Positions 1 through 8,311 of a DNA stretch of 64,000 nucleotides are shown here, one piece after another. Position 1 is the first letter of the stretch; each line of letters begins with the position of its first letter. The notes under the pieces are model-generated. The model did not search any database. It had not been told where the DNA came from and saw only the letters and a program-made list of their open reading frames with translations. The DNA is from Subtercola lobariae (lineage in GTDB: Bacteria; Actinomycetota; Actinomycetes; Actinomycetales; Microbacteriaceae). A program made the translations under genes and the position numbers. The DNA is taken from contig NZ_BMGP01000007.1 of the NCBI RefSeq assembly GCF_014640255.1, positions 210,676-274,675 of the forward strand, written 5' to 3'.

Positions 1-67
1 CGTGTCGCGACGACAGATCTTCGTTCGCAGCCACGCTTCATCGTAACAAAACGTGAGTAATACTTTG

Positions 68-688
68 TCAGCTGTTGATAAGCGACTGGATGACGTCGAG
101 GCGCAACTGCGCGATCACGAAAACCACGAGGTACGACACCAGAACGAGCAGCCACAGCCACGGGTAGAAGAGCGCGGCGATGCTTCGCACGCCGGCTGGC
201 ACCGGAATGTTGCCCTCTTTCAGGTTGAACACCGTCACGTACCAGAAGAGGGCGATCACCACCACCCAGACGACCATGCAGTAGGGGCAGAGCGTGCCCA
301 GCACGAAAATGCTCTGGCCCATCAGCCAGATCACGAAGATCAGTGCCAGCACGATGCCGAGGTTGAAGAGCATCCAGTACCACCGGGCGAACCGCGCCCC
401 TGCGAGTATCGACACGCCGACGACGACGACCATCGCGAACGACGCCACACCGATGATGGGGTTCGGAAACCCGAACAGCGACCCCTGCCAGCTCGCCATG
501 TTCGGCCCGCAGCTCACCAGCACCGAGATGTTGCACGACGGCACGTAGGCCGGGTTGATGAGCGTCTCGATTTTCTCAAGAGTGAGGGCGAATGACGCGA
601 CGAAGCCGAGAACGCCGGCCACGATCAGAAAAACCGCGAGGCCGGTCGGGCGTCGAATCGGCACAGATTCGGTTGGGGCGGCTGACAT
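68..688 (-). CDS. Vitamin K epoxide reductase (VKOR) family protein
   Basis: Integral membrane thiol oxidoreductase of about 206 residues. VKOR homologues in actinobacteria reoxidise DsbA-like proteins, passing electrons to quinone and so driving disulfide formation outside the membrane. The sequence shows several hydrophobic segments, the membrane CxxC of the family (Cys134-Pro-Tyr-Cys137) and a loop cysteine pair (Cys52 and Cys60). I chose the ATG at 688 because the protein then begins in normal VKOR style; an in-frame GTG at 691 lies 6 bases after a GAGAAT box and could be a leaderless start. It is transcribed divergently from rne. Family assignment is firm; the partner protein is unknown, although two thioredoxin-fold proteins lie elsewhere in the window. 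Confidence 0.88.
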   Translation of the reverse strand: MSAAPTESVPIRRPTGLAVFLIVAGVLGFVASFALTLEKIETLINPAYVPSCNISVLVSCGPNMASWQGSLFGFPNPIIGVASFAMVVVVGVSILAGARFARWYWMLFNLGIVLALIFVIWLMGQSIFVLGTLCPYCMVVWVVVIALFWYVTVFNLKEGNIPVPAGVRSIAALFYPWLWLLVLVSYLVVFVIAQLRLDVIQSLINS

Positions 689-1031
689 CACTGTGGCATT
701 CTCGCACAGTCGTTCGACCCCCCATCTGGGAATGCATGCGATAATGGCTGTATGTCGCCTGGGCCGCGCCCAGACTGACAGCAGAAAAAGCTTTTCGGGT
801 CTCACCGGAGTCGTTAGCACGTTCCGGGGGGCGCGAGTGAATACACGAATAGTCGACCAGAGCCAGTGCCAGAAACACAGGCAGTGCCAAAACACAGGCA
901 GTGCCAGAACATGAGCCAGGGCCGGTTGAGATCGTGAAAGATTTGCGAATTCCGCTCAGGCGGGCGTTCGCACGAGAGAGTTCCCCGGCCGGCGGCGCGG
1001 CTAGCAAGTCGGGGTGAGGAGTGCACCAGCA
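689..1031. other. Divergent intergenic region between VKOR gene and rne
   Basis: This 343-base gap separates the two divergent starts. It holds a three-copy short tandem repeat (864-913) and, at its right end, the ribosome binding site of rne (GGGGTGAGGAG, 1011-1021). I see no convincing -35/-10 pair and no further gene in it. Confidence 0.6.
864..913. repeat. Three-copy 17-18 bp tandem repeat
   Basis: Three head-to-tail units each begin CAGTGCCA: 864-881 (18 bases), 882-898 (17 bases) and a shortened third unit 899-913. The first two share a CACAGG end. The repeat lies in the noncoding gap between two divergent genes; no function is evident. Confidence 0.75.
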
Positions 1032-4000
1032 ATGGTGGAAGACAGTTTCAATAGTGAGCAAGAGCCACCGGTAAAACGACGGTCTCGACTGTTCGGCGGG
1101 CGCAAAGCGGCGCGAAAGGCGGCAGAGAGCGTTGCTTCTGCGGCCGCTGCTATGAGTGACCCTGCCGTGAGTGCTTCGACCGAGGGCCAGCCCCGTCACG
1201 CACCTGCGCAACCGAACGAATCGGCAGCGAACTCCGCCGCCGTGCTCGCACCATTCGCCGACGGGCGACCGGATGCCGTGACTCAGGCAGGCGCGGTCGA
1301 CACCGCAGCCCGTGCTGACGCTGCGCACTCGGTCGCCACTACATCGGCCCCAACAGATGTGAAGGCCCCCGTGTCAGATTTTGAAGATTCCAACTCGCCC
1401 AACGACGAGACCCCTGCCGTGAACCCGGCTGGCGACGAGAACACCGCCACAACCGCGACAGACTCCGCCGTTGCCGACACTTTGGGCGCAGGCGCACACG
1501 CCTCCGAACCCCGCGAACCGTGGCTCGAGCCCGAGATCAACCAGGCCCCGGCCGCGCCGCAGACTCCGGCACCTCGCACGACCACGTCGCTGCTCTTTCA
1601 GGCCCCCGACATCCAGCCGCTGCCGCCCCGTGCCGGCGGCGACCGAGGCCGAGATGGCCGCGACGACTTCGACGATTTCGATCGAGGAGACGACCAAGAC
1701 GATCGCGACCGAGACGATCGCGACGGCCGGGGCAACCGCGGCTCAGACACGCTGCGCCGCCGCACTCGTCGCCGCAGCGGCGAAGAGAGCCGTCTGCCTG
1801 ACGAGCTGCCGCCGAACACCGTGGTCAAAGTGCGCCCGCCGCGCCAGGCCCAGGCGCCCGAACTCATCACTGAGCCGCAGCGCGTCAAAGGCTCGACCCG
1901 TCTCGAAGCGAAGAAGCAGCGTCGCCGCGATGGCCGTGACGCCGGCCGCCGTCGCCCGGTCATCACCGAGGCTGAGTTTCTCGCCCGGCGCGAGTCGGTC
2001 GACCGTGCCATGATCGTGCGCTCGAGTCACGACCGAATTCAGATCGGCGTGCTCGAAGACGGCGTGCTGGTGGAACACTACGTGGCGAAGGCCGCCGAGG
2101 CTTCACTCATCGGCAATGTGTACCTCGGCCGCGTGCAGAATGTGTTGCCGAGCATGGAGGCCGCTTTTGTCGACATCGGCCGAGGCCGTAACGCCGTGCT
2201 CTACTCCGGCGAAGTCGATTGGGAGGCCGCCGACACCGGTAACCAGCCACGCCGCATCGAGCTCGCGCTGAAGCCCGGCGACACCGTGCTCGTTCAGGTC
2301 ACCAAAGACCCCGTCGGTCACAAGGGTGCCCGGCTCACCAGCCAGGTTTCGCTGCCCGGCCGCTACCTCGTGTACGTGCCGAACGGCAACATGAACGGTA
2401 TCTCGCGCAAGCTGCCCGACACCGAGCGTTCGCGCCTGAAGAAGATCCTCAAAGAGGTTCTGCCCGAGAACGTGGGCGTCATCGTGCGCACGGCGGCAGA
2501 AGGCGCCACCGAAGAACAGCTCACCCTCGACGTGAACCGCCTGATCAGCCAGTGGTCTGCCATCAGCGACAATGTCAAGGCACTGCAATCGCCGGCCCTT
2601 TTGCACGGCGAACCAGACCTGCTCGTGAAGATCATTCGCGACGTGTTCAACGAAGACTTCCACAAGCTCGTCATCAGCGGGTCGGATGCACAACAGACCA
2701 TCGAGGCCTATCTCGCTCAGGTCGCGCCCGACCTCGTCGACCGCATCGAGATCTACGAGGGTGACAAAGACATCTTCGACCAGTACCGCATCAGCGAACA
2801 GATCGAGAAGGCGCTTGACCGTAAGGTCTGGCTGCCTTCTGGAGGTTCGCTCGTCATCGACCGTACCGAGGCCATGACGGTAGTCGACGTCAACACGGGC
2901 AAGTTCGTGGGCTCCGGCGGAAACCTCGAAGAGACCGTCACCAAGAACAACCTCGAGGCGGCCGACGAGGTCGTTCGTCAGATGCGCCTGCGCGACATCG
3001 GCGGAATCATCGTGGTCGACTTCATCGACATGGTGCTCGAGTCGAACCGCGACCTCGTGCTGCGCCGACTCGTGGAGTGCCTCAGCCGCGACCGCACCAA
3101 GCACCAGGTGGCCGAAGTCACCTCGCTCGGGCTCGTGCAGATGACGCGTAAGAAGCTCGGTCTCGGGTTGCTCGAGTCGTTCAGTGAGCCGTGTGAGGTG
3201 TGCGCCGGGCGTGGGGTGGTCATCCACCACGACCCCGTCTCGAAGCACCGCACGCAGCAGCAGACGCCGCAGCCCGATCGCCGCTCGCGCGGCAAGGGCG
3301 GCAACGGCGGTAACGGGGTCGGAAACGGCAACGGCAACGGCGGTTCGAACGGCGGTAACGGCGGTTCGAATGGCGGCAACGGTTCGGGTTCGAACGGGGC
3401 CGGCGCCAATGGTGCATCGCACACCAACGGTGTGACGCACAGCATCACCCCGGCTGCGCAGAACGCCCTCGCTCAGATCGCAGCCAGTACTATCGCCGCA
3501 GCGAACGGGCAACGTCCGGCTTCGGCCGGCGTTGCGCCTGTAGCGGCTGGTGCTTCGGCGGCTGGCGCGGCTTCAGACGGCGCCCCGGGCGCAGAAGTAG
3601 CCGAAGCGGCCTCGGGCAGCAATGCTGAGACAAGCGTCACGCCGACGATCTCGGCCGATGAGCACGCAGCCCGTGGCCTCGAGGCTGATCAGTCGACGCA
3701 GGGCGACAAGGGTGCACACGGCTCCGCAACTGGTCGTGACGCCTCTGACAGCGACCAGAATGGCGCCGCACAGTCGCAGTTCGGCGAGTCGGTTTCTGAC
3801 CAGGCAGCAGGTCAGCGAGGCACAGACCAGGGTGCGCCCTCGGGGCGTTCGCGCCGAAACTCCCGCCGTTCACGCAGCCAGCGCGCGGCAGCGAACGCCG
3901 AGGCCGCAGCAGCAGACGCAGATTCCCTTCTCGCTGCGAGCCCAGAAATCGCGCCGAGAACGGGAGCTCACGCCGGCCAGCCCGAGGTTGTTTCGGCTCC

Positions 4001-4337
4001 GGCCGTTGAGCCCGCCGGTGCACAGCGCACCGCCGCTGAGCCTGCCGCCGCTGAGCGCTCCGGCGCGCAAACCGCCTCCGCGAGAGGCGCCGCCGGTTTC
4101 ACGAAGCAGCCGTCTGAGCCGGTGACGCATGTCGAGCTGCCCATTTTCGATCTGCCGGCCGCGCCAGAGGTCGCCCCGCGCCAGAAGCGCGTCGACGCCG
4201 ACAAGCTGCTCGATTCGGTGCTCGAGCACCTTCCCGAGCCCAAGCAGCCCGGTCAGGGCCGTTCGCGCAGCCGCCGAGTCTCTACGGCCGCCCTGAGCGC
4301 CCCCGTCACCCCGCCAACCCCGCCTTCGGCCGACTGA
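1032..4337 (+). CDS. rne: Ribonuclease E/G (Rne/Rng family)
   Basis: Endoribonuclease of RNA processing and decay, 1101 residues. The conserved catalytic part spans about residues 325-735: an S1-like RNA-binding stretch (GNVYLGRV, about 356), the DNase I-like catalytic strand with VVDVNTGKF (about 616) and DFIDM (about 662), whose aspartates bind the catalytic metal, and a zinc-link CEVC (about 720). The first 320 residues are Ala/Glu/Asp-rich with an Arg/Asp-rich stretch, and the tail after 740 has Asn-Gly repeats and basic patches; such arms are usually disordered and bind RNA or partners. ATG 1032 is preferred over GTG 1014 because GGGGTGAGGAG sits at a good distance from it. It precedes rplU-rpmA, as in many actinobacteria. 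Confidence 0.95.
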   Translation: MVEDSFNSEQEPPVKRRSRLFGGRKAARKAAESVASAAAAMSDPAVSASTEGQPRHAPAQPNESAANSAAVLAPFADGRPDAVTQAGAVDTAARADAAHSVATTSAPTDVKAPVSDFEDSNSPNDETPAVNPAGDENTATTATDSAVADTLGAGAHASEPREPWLEPEINQAPAAPQTPAPRTTTSLLFQAPDIQPLPPRAGGDRGRDGRDDFDDFDRGDDQDDRDRDDRDGRGNRGSDTLRRRTRRRSGEESRLPDELPPNTVVKVRPPRQAQAPELITEPQRVKGSTRLEAKKQRRRDGRDAGRRRPVITEAEFLARRESVDRAMIVRSSHDRIQIGVLEDGVLVEHYVAKAAEASLIGNVYLGRVQNVLPSMEAAFVDIGRGRNAVLYSGEVDWEAADTGNQPRRIELALKPGDTVLVQVTKDPVGHKGARLTSQVSLPGRYLVYVPNGNMNGISRKLPDTERSRLKKILKEVLPENVGVIVRTAAEGATEEQLTLDVNRLISQWSAISDNVKALQSPALLHGEPDLLVKIIRDVFNEDFHKLVISGSDAQQTIEAYLAQVAPDLVDRIEIYEGDKDIFDQYRISEQIEKALDRKVWLPSGGSLVIDRTEAMTVVDVNTGKFVGSGGNLEETVTKNNLEAADEVVRQMRLRDIGGIIVVDFIDMVLESNRDLVLRRLVECLSRDRTKHQVAEVTSLGLVQMTRKKLGLGLLESFSEPCEVCAGRGVVIHHDPVSKHRTQQQTPQPDRRSRGKGGNGGNGVGNGNGNGGSNGGNGGSNGGNGSGSNGAGANGASHTNGVTHSITPAAQNALAQIAASTIAAANGQRPASAGVAPVAAGASAAGAASDGAPGAEVAEAASGSNAETSVTPTISADEHAARGLEADQSTQGDKGAHGSATGRDASDSDQNGAAQSQFGESVSDQAAGQRGTDQGAPSGRSRRNSRRSRSQRAAANAEAAAADADSLLAASPEIAPRTGAHAGQPEVVSAPAVEPAGAQRTAAEPAAAERSGAQTASARGAAGFTKQPSEPVTHVELPIFDLPAAPEVAPRQKRVDADKLLDSVLEHLPEPKQPGQGRSRSRRVSTAALSAPVTPPTPPSAD

Positions 4338-4359
4338 CCCCATCCCGCGCCCTTCGGCC

Positions 4360-4433
4360 CCGCGAGAGAAGCCGTTTCAGACGAAAGCACCCGTTCCGGG
4401 GGCTTCTCTCGTCTGAAACGGCTTCTCTCGCGG
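4360..4433. repeat. Perfect 25-bp inverted repeat element between convergent genes
   Basis: Arms 4360-4384 and 4409-4433 are exact reverse complements with a 24-base spacer. The 11-mer CGAGAGAAGCC occurs at the left arm, and its complement occurs twice on the right (4401-4411 and 4420-4430). The element lies between the 3' ends of rne and the convergent DUF4031 gene, so it may act as a bidirectional terminator, but it has no T-tract. A related copy lies at 54889-54958. Confidence 0.85.
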
Positions 4434-4485
4434 CGCGGCGGCGCGGCAGTGCGGCAGTGCGGCAGTGCGTAGCGCGGCGCGGGCG

Positions 4486-4770
4486 TCAGCGGCGGCGGTT
4501 ATGGCCGGCGCGGTCGCGGGCGGGTACGCGCAGGCCGCTGGTGCGCAGCGCCAGCACGATCTCGCGCATCGTTGCAGGGTGAGCGCCGGCCGCGACGATT
4601 TCGTCGTAGCGCTCACGCGGCACGTCGTAGTGGTCGAGGTCGAAACCGCGCTTCGGGATGCCCATTCCCCACGCGAAGGCATGAAGCTCGTCGAGCGAAC
4701 TGTCGCTGATCAGGTGCGACCACAGGGTTCCGTGCGCGGGCCACCGCGGCACATCGATCAGCACGGTCAT
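4486..4770 (-). CDS. DUF4031 domain-containing protein
   Basis: Small protein of 94 residues that begins MTVLIDVPRW and fits the short DUF4031 family, common in actinobacteria and of unknown function. Conserved-looking features are the early PRWPAHG block and the LDHYDVPRERYDE block. It has no signal peptide or membrane segment and is probably cytoplasmic. The ATG lies 6 bases after a TAGACT box with no ribosome binding site, which suggests a leaderless mRNA. It converges on rne across an inverted repeat. Confidence 0.85.
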   Translation of the reverse strand: MTVLIDVPRWPAHGTLWSHLISDSSLDELHAFAWGMGIPKRGFDLDHYDVPRERYDEIVAAGAHPATMREIVLALRTSGLRVPARDRAGHNRRR

Positions 4771-4776
4771 CCACTC

Positions 4777-4782
4777 AGTCTA
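4777..4782 (-). promoter_or_regulatory. -10 box for leaderless DUF4031 gene
   Basis: TAGACT on the minus strand is followed by 6 bases and then ATG (4770); no purine-rich Shine-Dalgarno is present and no clear -35 is seen. Confidence 0.5.
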
Positions 4783-4834
4783 CGAAGGGTACAGTTGTGC
4801 ACGGCGTGTTGGCGGTAAAACGACGGATGCGCGT

Positions 4835-4863
4835 TTGACCCGAGGCCCAGCCTGAAGTAAAGT
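4835..4863 (+). promoter_or_regulatory. Sigma-70-type promoter of the rplU-rpmA operon
   Basis: TTGACC (4835-4840) and TAAAGT (4858-4863) are separated by exactly 17 bases. The predicted start near 4870 gives a leader of about 115 bases before rplU. This is one of the few promoters here with both hexamers recognisable. Confidence 0.7.
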
Positions 4864-4986
4864 AGACCGTTGGTGCGCGCTTGGCTACGCCCGCGCAATC
4901 AGCAAAGTTTTTTGCTCCTGGTTCACAGGGGCATTGTGGCATTCGCCCGCTGGGCATATGCAATCCTCAGAGAATAGGTACGTGAA

Positions 4987-5295
4987 GTGGTTTACGCAGT
5001 TGTGCGCGCCGGTGGTCGGCAAGAAAAGGTAGAGGTCGGCACCATCGTGACCCTCGACCGAATCAAGGCCGACAAAGACGGCAACATCCAGCTGGCAGCG
5101 GTGTTGCTGGTCGACGGTGAGAACATCACGTCAGACTCGGCCAAGCTTGCCAAGATCACGGTCACGGCTGAGGTTCTCGAAGACCTCCGCGGCCCGAAGA
5201 TCGTCATTCAGAAGTTCAAGAACAAGACCGGATACAAGAAGCGCCAGGGCCACCGCCAGGAGCTTACTCGTGTCAAGGTCACCACAATCAAGTAA
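4987..5295 (+). CDS. rplU: 50S ribosomal protein L21
   Basis: Component of the large ribosomal subunit that binds 23S rRNA, 102 residues, the normal length. It shows the family opening [17 protein letters not shown] and the basic [11 protein letters not shown] end. The start is GTG at 4987. It is followed after 16 bases by rpmA, the usual L21-L27 operon, and preceded by a long leader from the 4835-4863 promoter. Confidence 0.98.
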   Translation: MVYAVVRAGGRQEKVEVGTIVTLDRIKADKDGNIQLAAVLLVDGENITSDSAKLAKITVTAEVLEDLRGPKIVIQKFKNKTGYKKRQGHRQELTRVKVTTIK

Positions 5296-5311
5296 GGCGA
5301 GGTAGAAACTC

Positions 5312-5626
5312 ATGGCACACAAAAAGGGCGCGAGTTCTACTCGCAACGGTCGTGACTCCAACGCGCAGCGCCTCGGCGTGAAGCGCTTCGGCGGTCAGGT
5401 TGTCTCAGCCGGCGAGATCATCGTTCGCCAGCGCGGCACCCACTTCCACCCCGGCGTGAACGTCGGCCGTGGCGGCGACGACACGCTGTTCGCACTCGCT
5501 GCGGGCTCGGTCGAGTTCGGCAACAAGGGCGGCCGCAAAGTGATTAACATCGTTGCTTCAGCCAAGGCTGAAGCACAGAACATCGTGGTGCCGGTGGCTG
5601 CTGAGGCCGTCGCCGTTTCTGCGTAG
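5312..5626 (+). CDS. rpmA: 50S ribosomal protein L27
   Basis: Large-subunit ribosomal protein whose N-terminus reaches the peptidyl-transferase centre, 104 residues. It begins [16 protein letters not shown] with no Firmicutes-type cleavable extension, and contains the conserved [10 protein letters not shown] block. The gene is second in the rplU operon, with an SD-like GAGGTAGAAA before the ATG, and is followed by a clear terminator. Confidence 0.98.
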   Translation: MAHKKGASSTRNGRDSNAQRLGVKRFGGQVVSAGEIIVRQRGTHFHPGVNVGRGGDDTLFALAAGSVEFGNKGGRKVINIVASAKAEAQNIVVPVAAEAVAVSA

Positions 5627-5673
5627 CCTCACGACACTCGTGGAGCCGGCCTAGCCCGCTCCGCAGGTTTTCT

Positions 5674-5714
5674 CGGGCAGGAGTGGGCTTCGGTCTGCTC
5701 CTGCCCGTTTTTTT
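5674..5714 (+). terminator. Rho-independent terminator of rplU-rpmA
   Basis: CGGGCAGGAG (5674-5683) pairs perfectly with CTCCTGCCCG (5698-5707) over a 14-base loop, followed by seven T residues (5708-5714). Confidence 0.92.
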
Positions 5715-5762
5715 GTTTCAGCACAGCTTGTTTAATCAGTACAACTCTCGTAAGGAGCGCAA

Positions 5763-7382
5763 ATGGCAACGTTTGTTGACCAGGTGACCCTCCATGTGAA
5801 CGCAGGCAACGGCGGCAACGGCTGTGTCTCGATCAAACGCGAGAAGTTCAAGCCACTCGCCGGCCCCGATGGTGGCAACGGTGGCAATGGTGGCGACATC
5901 GTGCTCGTCAGCGACGCCAGCACCACCACGATTCTCGACTTTCACCGCCGCCCGCACCGCACGAGCGAAAACGGCGGCCCGGGCATGGGCGACTTTCGCA
6001 ATGGGTTCTCGAGTGAAGAGCTCGAGCTGAACGTTCCCGTCGGTACCGTCGTGAAAGACGACGAGGGTAACGTCCTGGCCGATATGGTCGAGCCGGGCAT
6101 CCGGGTCGTCGTCGCTGCCGGCGGCCAGGGTGGCCTCGGTAATGCTGCTCTCGCTTCGAGTAAGCGCAAGGCGCCAGGGTTCGCGTTGCTCGGTACGCCC
6201 GGCTGGGAAGGCGATGTCTACCTCGAGCTGAAGACCGTGGCCGACGTTGCGCTCGTCGGGTACCCGTCTGCCGGAAAGTCGAGCCTTGTCGCTGCGATGT
6301 CTGCTGCCAAGCCGAAGATCGCCGACTATCCGTTCACCACGCTGCACCCGAACCTCGGCGTTGTGCAGGCCGGCGAAACCCGATACACCATCGCCGATGT
6401 GCCCGGCCTCATCGAAGGCGCCAGCGAGGGCAAGGGCCTCGGTCTCGAATTCTTGCGGCACGTCGAGCGCTGCAGTGCTCTGCTGCACGTGCTCGACTGC
6501 GCAACGCTCGAGCCCGGTCGCGACCCGCTCAGCGATCTCGACATCATTCTCGGTGAGCTGGCCGCTTACCCAGTGCCCGAGGGGCAGATTCCGCTGCTCG
6601 ACCGGCCTCAGCTCATCGCACTGAACAAGATCGATGTTCCTGAGGCCCGCGAGCTGGCCGACTTCGTGCGACCCGATCTCGAGGCTCGCGGCTATCACGT
6701 GTTCGAGATCTCTACGGCGAGCCACGAGGGTCTGCAGGGGCTGTCGTTCGCGCTGGCCGAAATCGTGGAGAAGGCCCGCGCCGAAGCGGCCGAGGTCGCC
6801 GCGGCCCCGCGCATCGTCATTCGGCCCAAGGCTGTCGACGAGACCGATTTTCGGGTCAAGGTCGAGGGCGGCTCGTTCGGCAACATCTACCGGGTTCTCG
6901 GCTCGAAGCCCGAGCGCTGGGTTGCCCAGACCGATTTCACCAACGAAGAGGCCATCGGCTTTCTGGCCGACCGGCTCGCGAAGCTCGGCGTCGAAGACGA
7001 ACTGTTTCGCTCGGGCGCGGTGGCCGGGTCGACCGTGGTCATCGGTGCCGCCAACGGCATCATCTTCGACTGGGAGCCCACGCTCACCTCGACGGCCGAG
7101 CTGGTCACCGCGCCGCGCGGCACCGACCCGCGCCTGAACCCGAACGAGCGCCGCACCAACCAGACCCGCCGCCAGCGTTACGTCGAGCTGATGGACGCAA
7201 AGGCCGCCGCCCGCGCCGAACTCGTGCGCGAAAAAGAGGCCGGCCTGTGGATGGACGAGGCCGACGGTCTCACCGAGCCTGACTACGACGCGGCCGACGG
7301 CGCCATCGCTGACTCCGAGCGCGCAGCTGCGCCTGCTCCTGCACCTGCCTCCGCCCCCGCTGACGAGGGAGACCCCGCGTGA
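5763..7382 (+). CDS. obg: GTPase Obg/CgtA
   Basis: Ribosome-associated GTPase of late 50S assembly and stress control, 539 residues. Order of domains: glycine-rich Obg fold (1-158, GNGGNG repeats), G domain with P-loop GYPSAGKS (about 165), DVPGLIEGA switch/G3 (about 212) and NKID G4 (about 287), then the OCT domain (about 350-425) and a long Ala/Asp/Glu-rich tail typical of actinobacterial Obg. The start has a GTAAGGAG site 7 bases upstream. It is followed by proB, with a 25-codon open frame bridging the two. Confidence 0.97.
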   Translation: MATFVDQVTLHVNAGNGGNGCVSIKREKFKPLAGPDGGNGGNGGDIVLVSDASTTTILDFHRRPHRTSENGGPGMGDFRNGFSSEELELNVPVGTVVKDDEGNVLADMVEPGIRVVVAAGGQGGLGNAALASSKRKAPGFALLGTPGWEGDVYLELKTVADVALVGYPSAGKSSLVAAMSAAKPKIADYPFTTLHPNLGVVQAGETRYTIADVPGLIEGASEGKGLGLEFLRHVERCSALLHVLDCATLEPGRDPLSDLDIILGELAAYPVPEGQIPLLDRPQLIALNKIDVPEARELADFVRPDLEARGYHVFEISTASHEGLQGLSFALAEIVEKARAEAAEVAAAPRIVIRPKAVDETDFRVKVEGGSFGNIYRVLGSKPERWVAQTDFTNEEAIGFLADRLAKLGVEDELFRSGAVAGSTVVIGAANGIIFDWEPTLTSTAELVTAPRGTDPRLNPNERRTNQTRRQRYVELMDAKAAARAELVREKEAGLWMDEADGLTEPDYDAADGAIADSERAAAPAPAPASAPADEGDPA

Positions 7383-7456
7383 CCGCACGCCACCTGCAGG
7401 TGCTCGCGCGCGCGGCCTCCGCCACCGTTCGCCGCGCGCAAGGAGTTCTGGCGTGA
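7379..7456 (+). other. 25-codon micro-ORF bridging obg and proB
   Basis: A GTG at 7379 overlaps the obg stop as GTGA, and its frame runs 25 codons to a TGA (7454-7456) that overlaps the proB GTG start, again as GTGA. Its first bases (GTGACCGCACGCCACCTGC) closely match the proB start (GTGACCGCAAGCCGCACCC), which suggests a small duplication of the start region. It may only serve translational coupling; nothing shows a functional peptide. Confidence 0.35.
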
Positions 7457-8259
7457 CCGCAAGCCGCACCCGCGAGCACACCGCCACGCGCGAGCAGATC
7501 GCCACCGCCGGCCGCATCGTCGTGAAGGTCGGCTCCTCGTCGATCAGCGGCGAGAACGTCGGCCAGATCGCCCCGCTCGTCACGGCCCTCGCCGACGCGC
7601 ACGCCCGCGGCGCCGAGGTCATCCTCGTCTCATCGGGTGCCATCGCCACCGGTATGCCCTATTTGCAGCTGGATGCCCGCCCGACCGACCTGGCGACCCA
7701 ACAGGCCGCGGCGGCCGTCGGCCAGAACGTGCTCATCTATCGATACCAAGACAGCCTCGACCGCTACGGTATCGTCGCGGGCCAGGTCTTGCTCACCGCC
7801 GGCGACCTCGAGAACCCCAGCCATCGCAGCAACGCCCAACGCGCCATGGATCGCCTTCTCGGCCTCCGCATCCTGCCCATCGTGAACGAGAACGACACCG
7901 TCGCCACCCAAGAGATCCGGTTCGGTGACAACGACCGCCTCGCGGCCCTCGTGTCTGTGCTCGTGAAGGCCGATCTCTTGGTGCTGCTGTCTGACGTCGA
8001 TGCGCTCTACACGAAACCCCCGCATGAGCCGGGTGCCGTGAAGATCGTCGACGTCACGGTCGGCGATCAACTCGCTGACGTGACGTTCGGCGACATCGGC
8101 GCCGCAGGCGTCGGCACCGGGGGAGCCGCCACGAAGGTGTCGGCCGCACGCCTGGCGGCAGACGCGGGCACGGCGGTGCTCGTCACGAGCGCGACTCTCG
8201 TGGCCGAGGCGCTCGCCGGGCATCCCATCGGCACCTTCTTCGAGCCCGCCCAGCCCTGA
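7453..8259 (+). CDS. proB: Glutamate 5-kinase
   Basis: First enzyme of proline biosynthesis: ATP-dependent phosphorylation of glutamate to glutamyl-5-phosphate in the cytoplasm. At 268 residues it consists only of the amino-acid kinase domain and lacks the C-terminal PUA domain of the E. coli enzyme (367 residues). Visible motifs are VVKVGSSSI at the N-terminus, VSSGAIATG, IVNENDTVAT and FGDNDRLAALV. The GTG start has AAGGAG 7 bases upstream. proA follows after 52 bases but seems to have its own start signal. Proline is also an osmolyte, which is relevant to the NAGGN-like operon further on. Confidence 0.96.
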   Translation: MTASRTREHTATREQIATAGRIVVKVGSSSISGENVGQIAPLVTALADAHARGAEVILVSSGAIATGMPYLQLDARPTDLATQQAAAAVGQNVLIYRYQDSLDRYGIVAGQVLLTAGDLENPSHRSNAQRAMDRLLGLRILPIVNENDTVATQEIRFGDNDRLAALVSVLVKADLLVLLSDVDALYTKPPHEPGAVKIVDVTVGDQLADVTFGDIGAAGVGTGGAATKVSAARLAADAGTAVLVTSATLVAEALAGHPIGTFFEPAQP

Positions 8260-8299
8260 TATTCTGGGAAGAAACCGCCGCGGTGTGCACAGGCGCGTC

Positions 8300-8305
8300 T
8301 AAACT
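8300..8305 (+). promoter_or_regulatory. -10 box for leaderless proA
   Basis: TAAACT is followed by 6 bases and the proA ATG (8312), with no Shine-Dalgarno; this suggests transcription starts at or next to the A of ATG. Confidence 0.5.
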
Positions 8306-8311
8306 TTGAGC

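Noticed and set aside
2103..3512. 469-codon antisense open frame inside rne
   Set aside because: It lies wholly opposite the conserved catalytic region of RNase E and reads as low-complexity His/Val/Asp-rich sequence without a family.
4870..4986. Riboswitch or ribosomal-protein leader structure before rplU
   Set aside because: The leader is long, but I could not recognise any known leader motif or a convincing alternative stem.
5736..7649. Long antisense open frame (637 codons) across obg and proB
   Set aside because: It is a GC-rich shadow: it mirrors the codon positions of obg and proB, has no recognisable domain and no ribosome site. obg and proB are certain.
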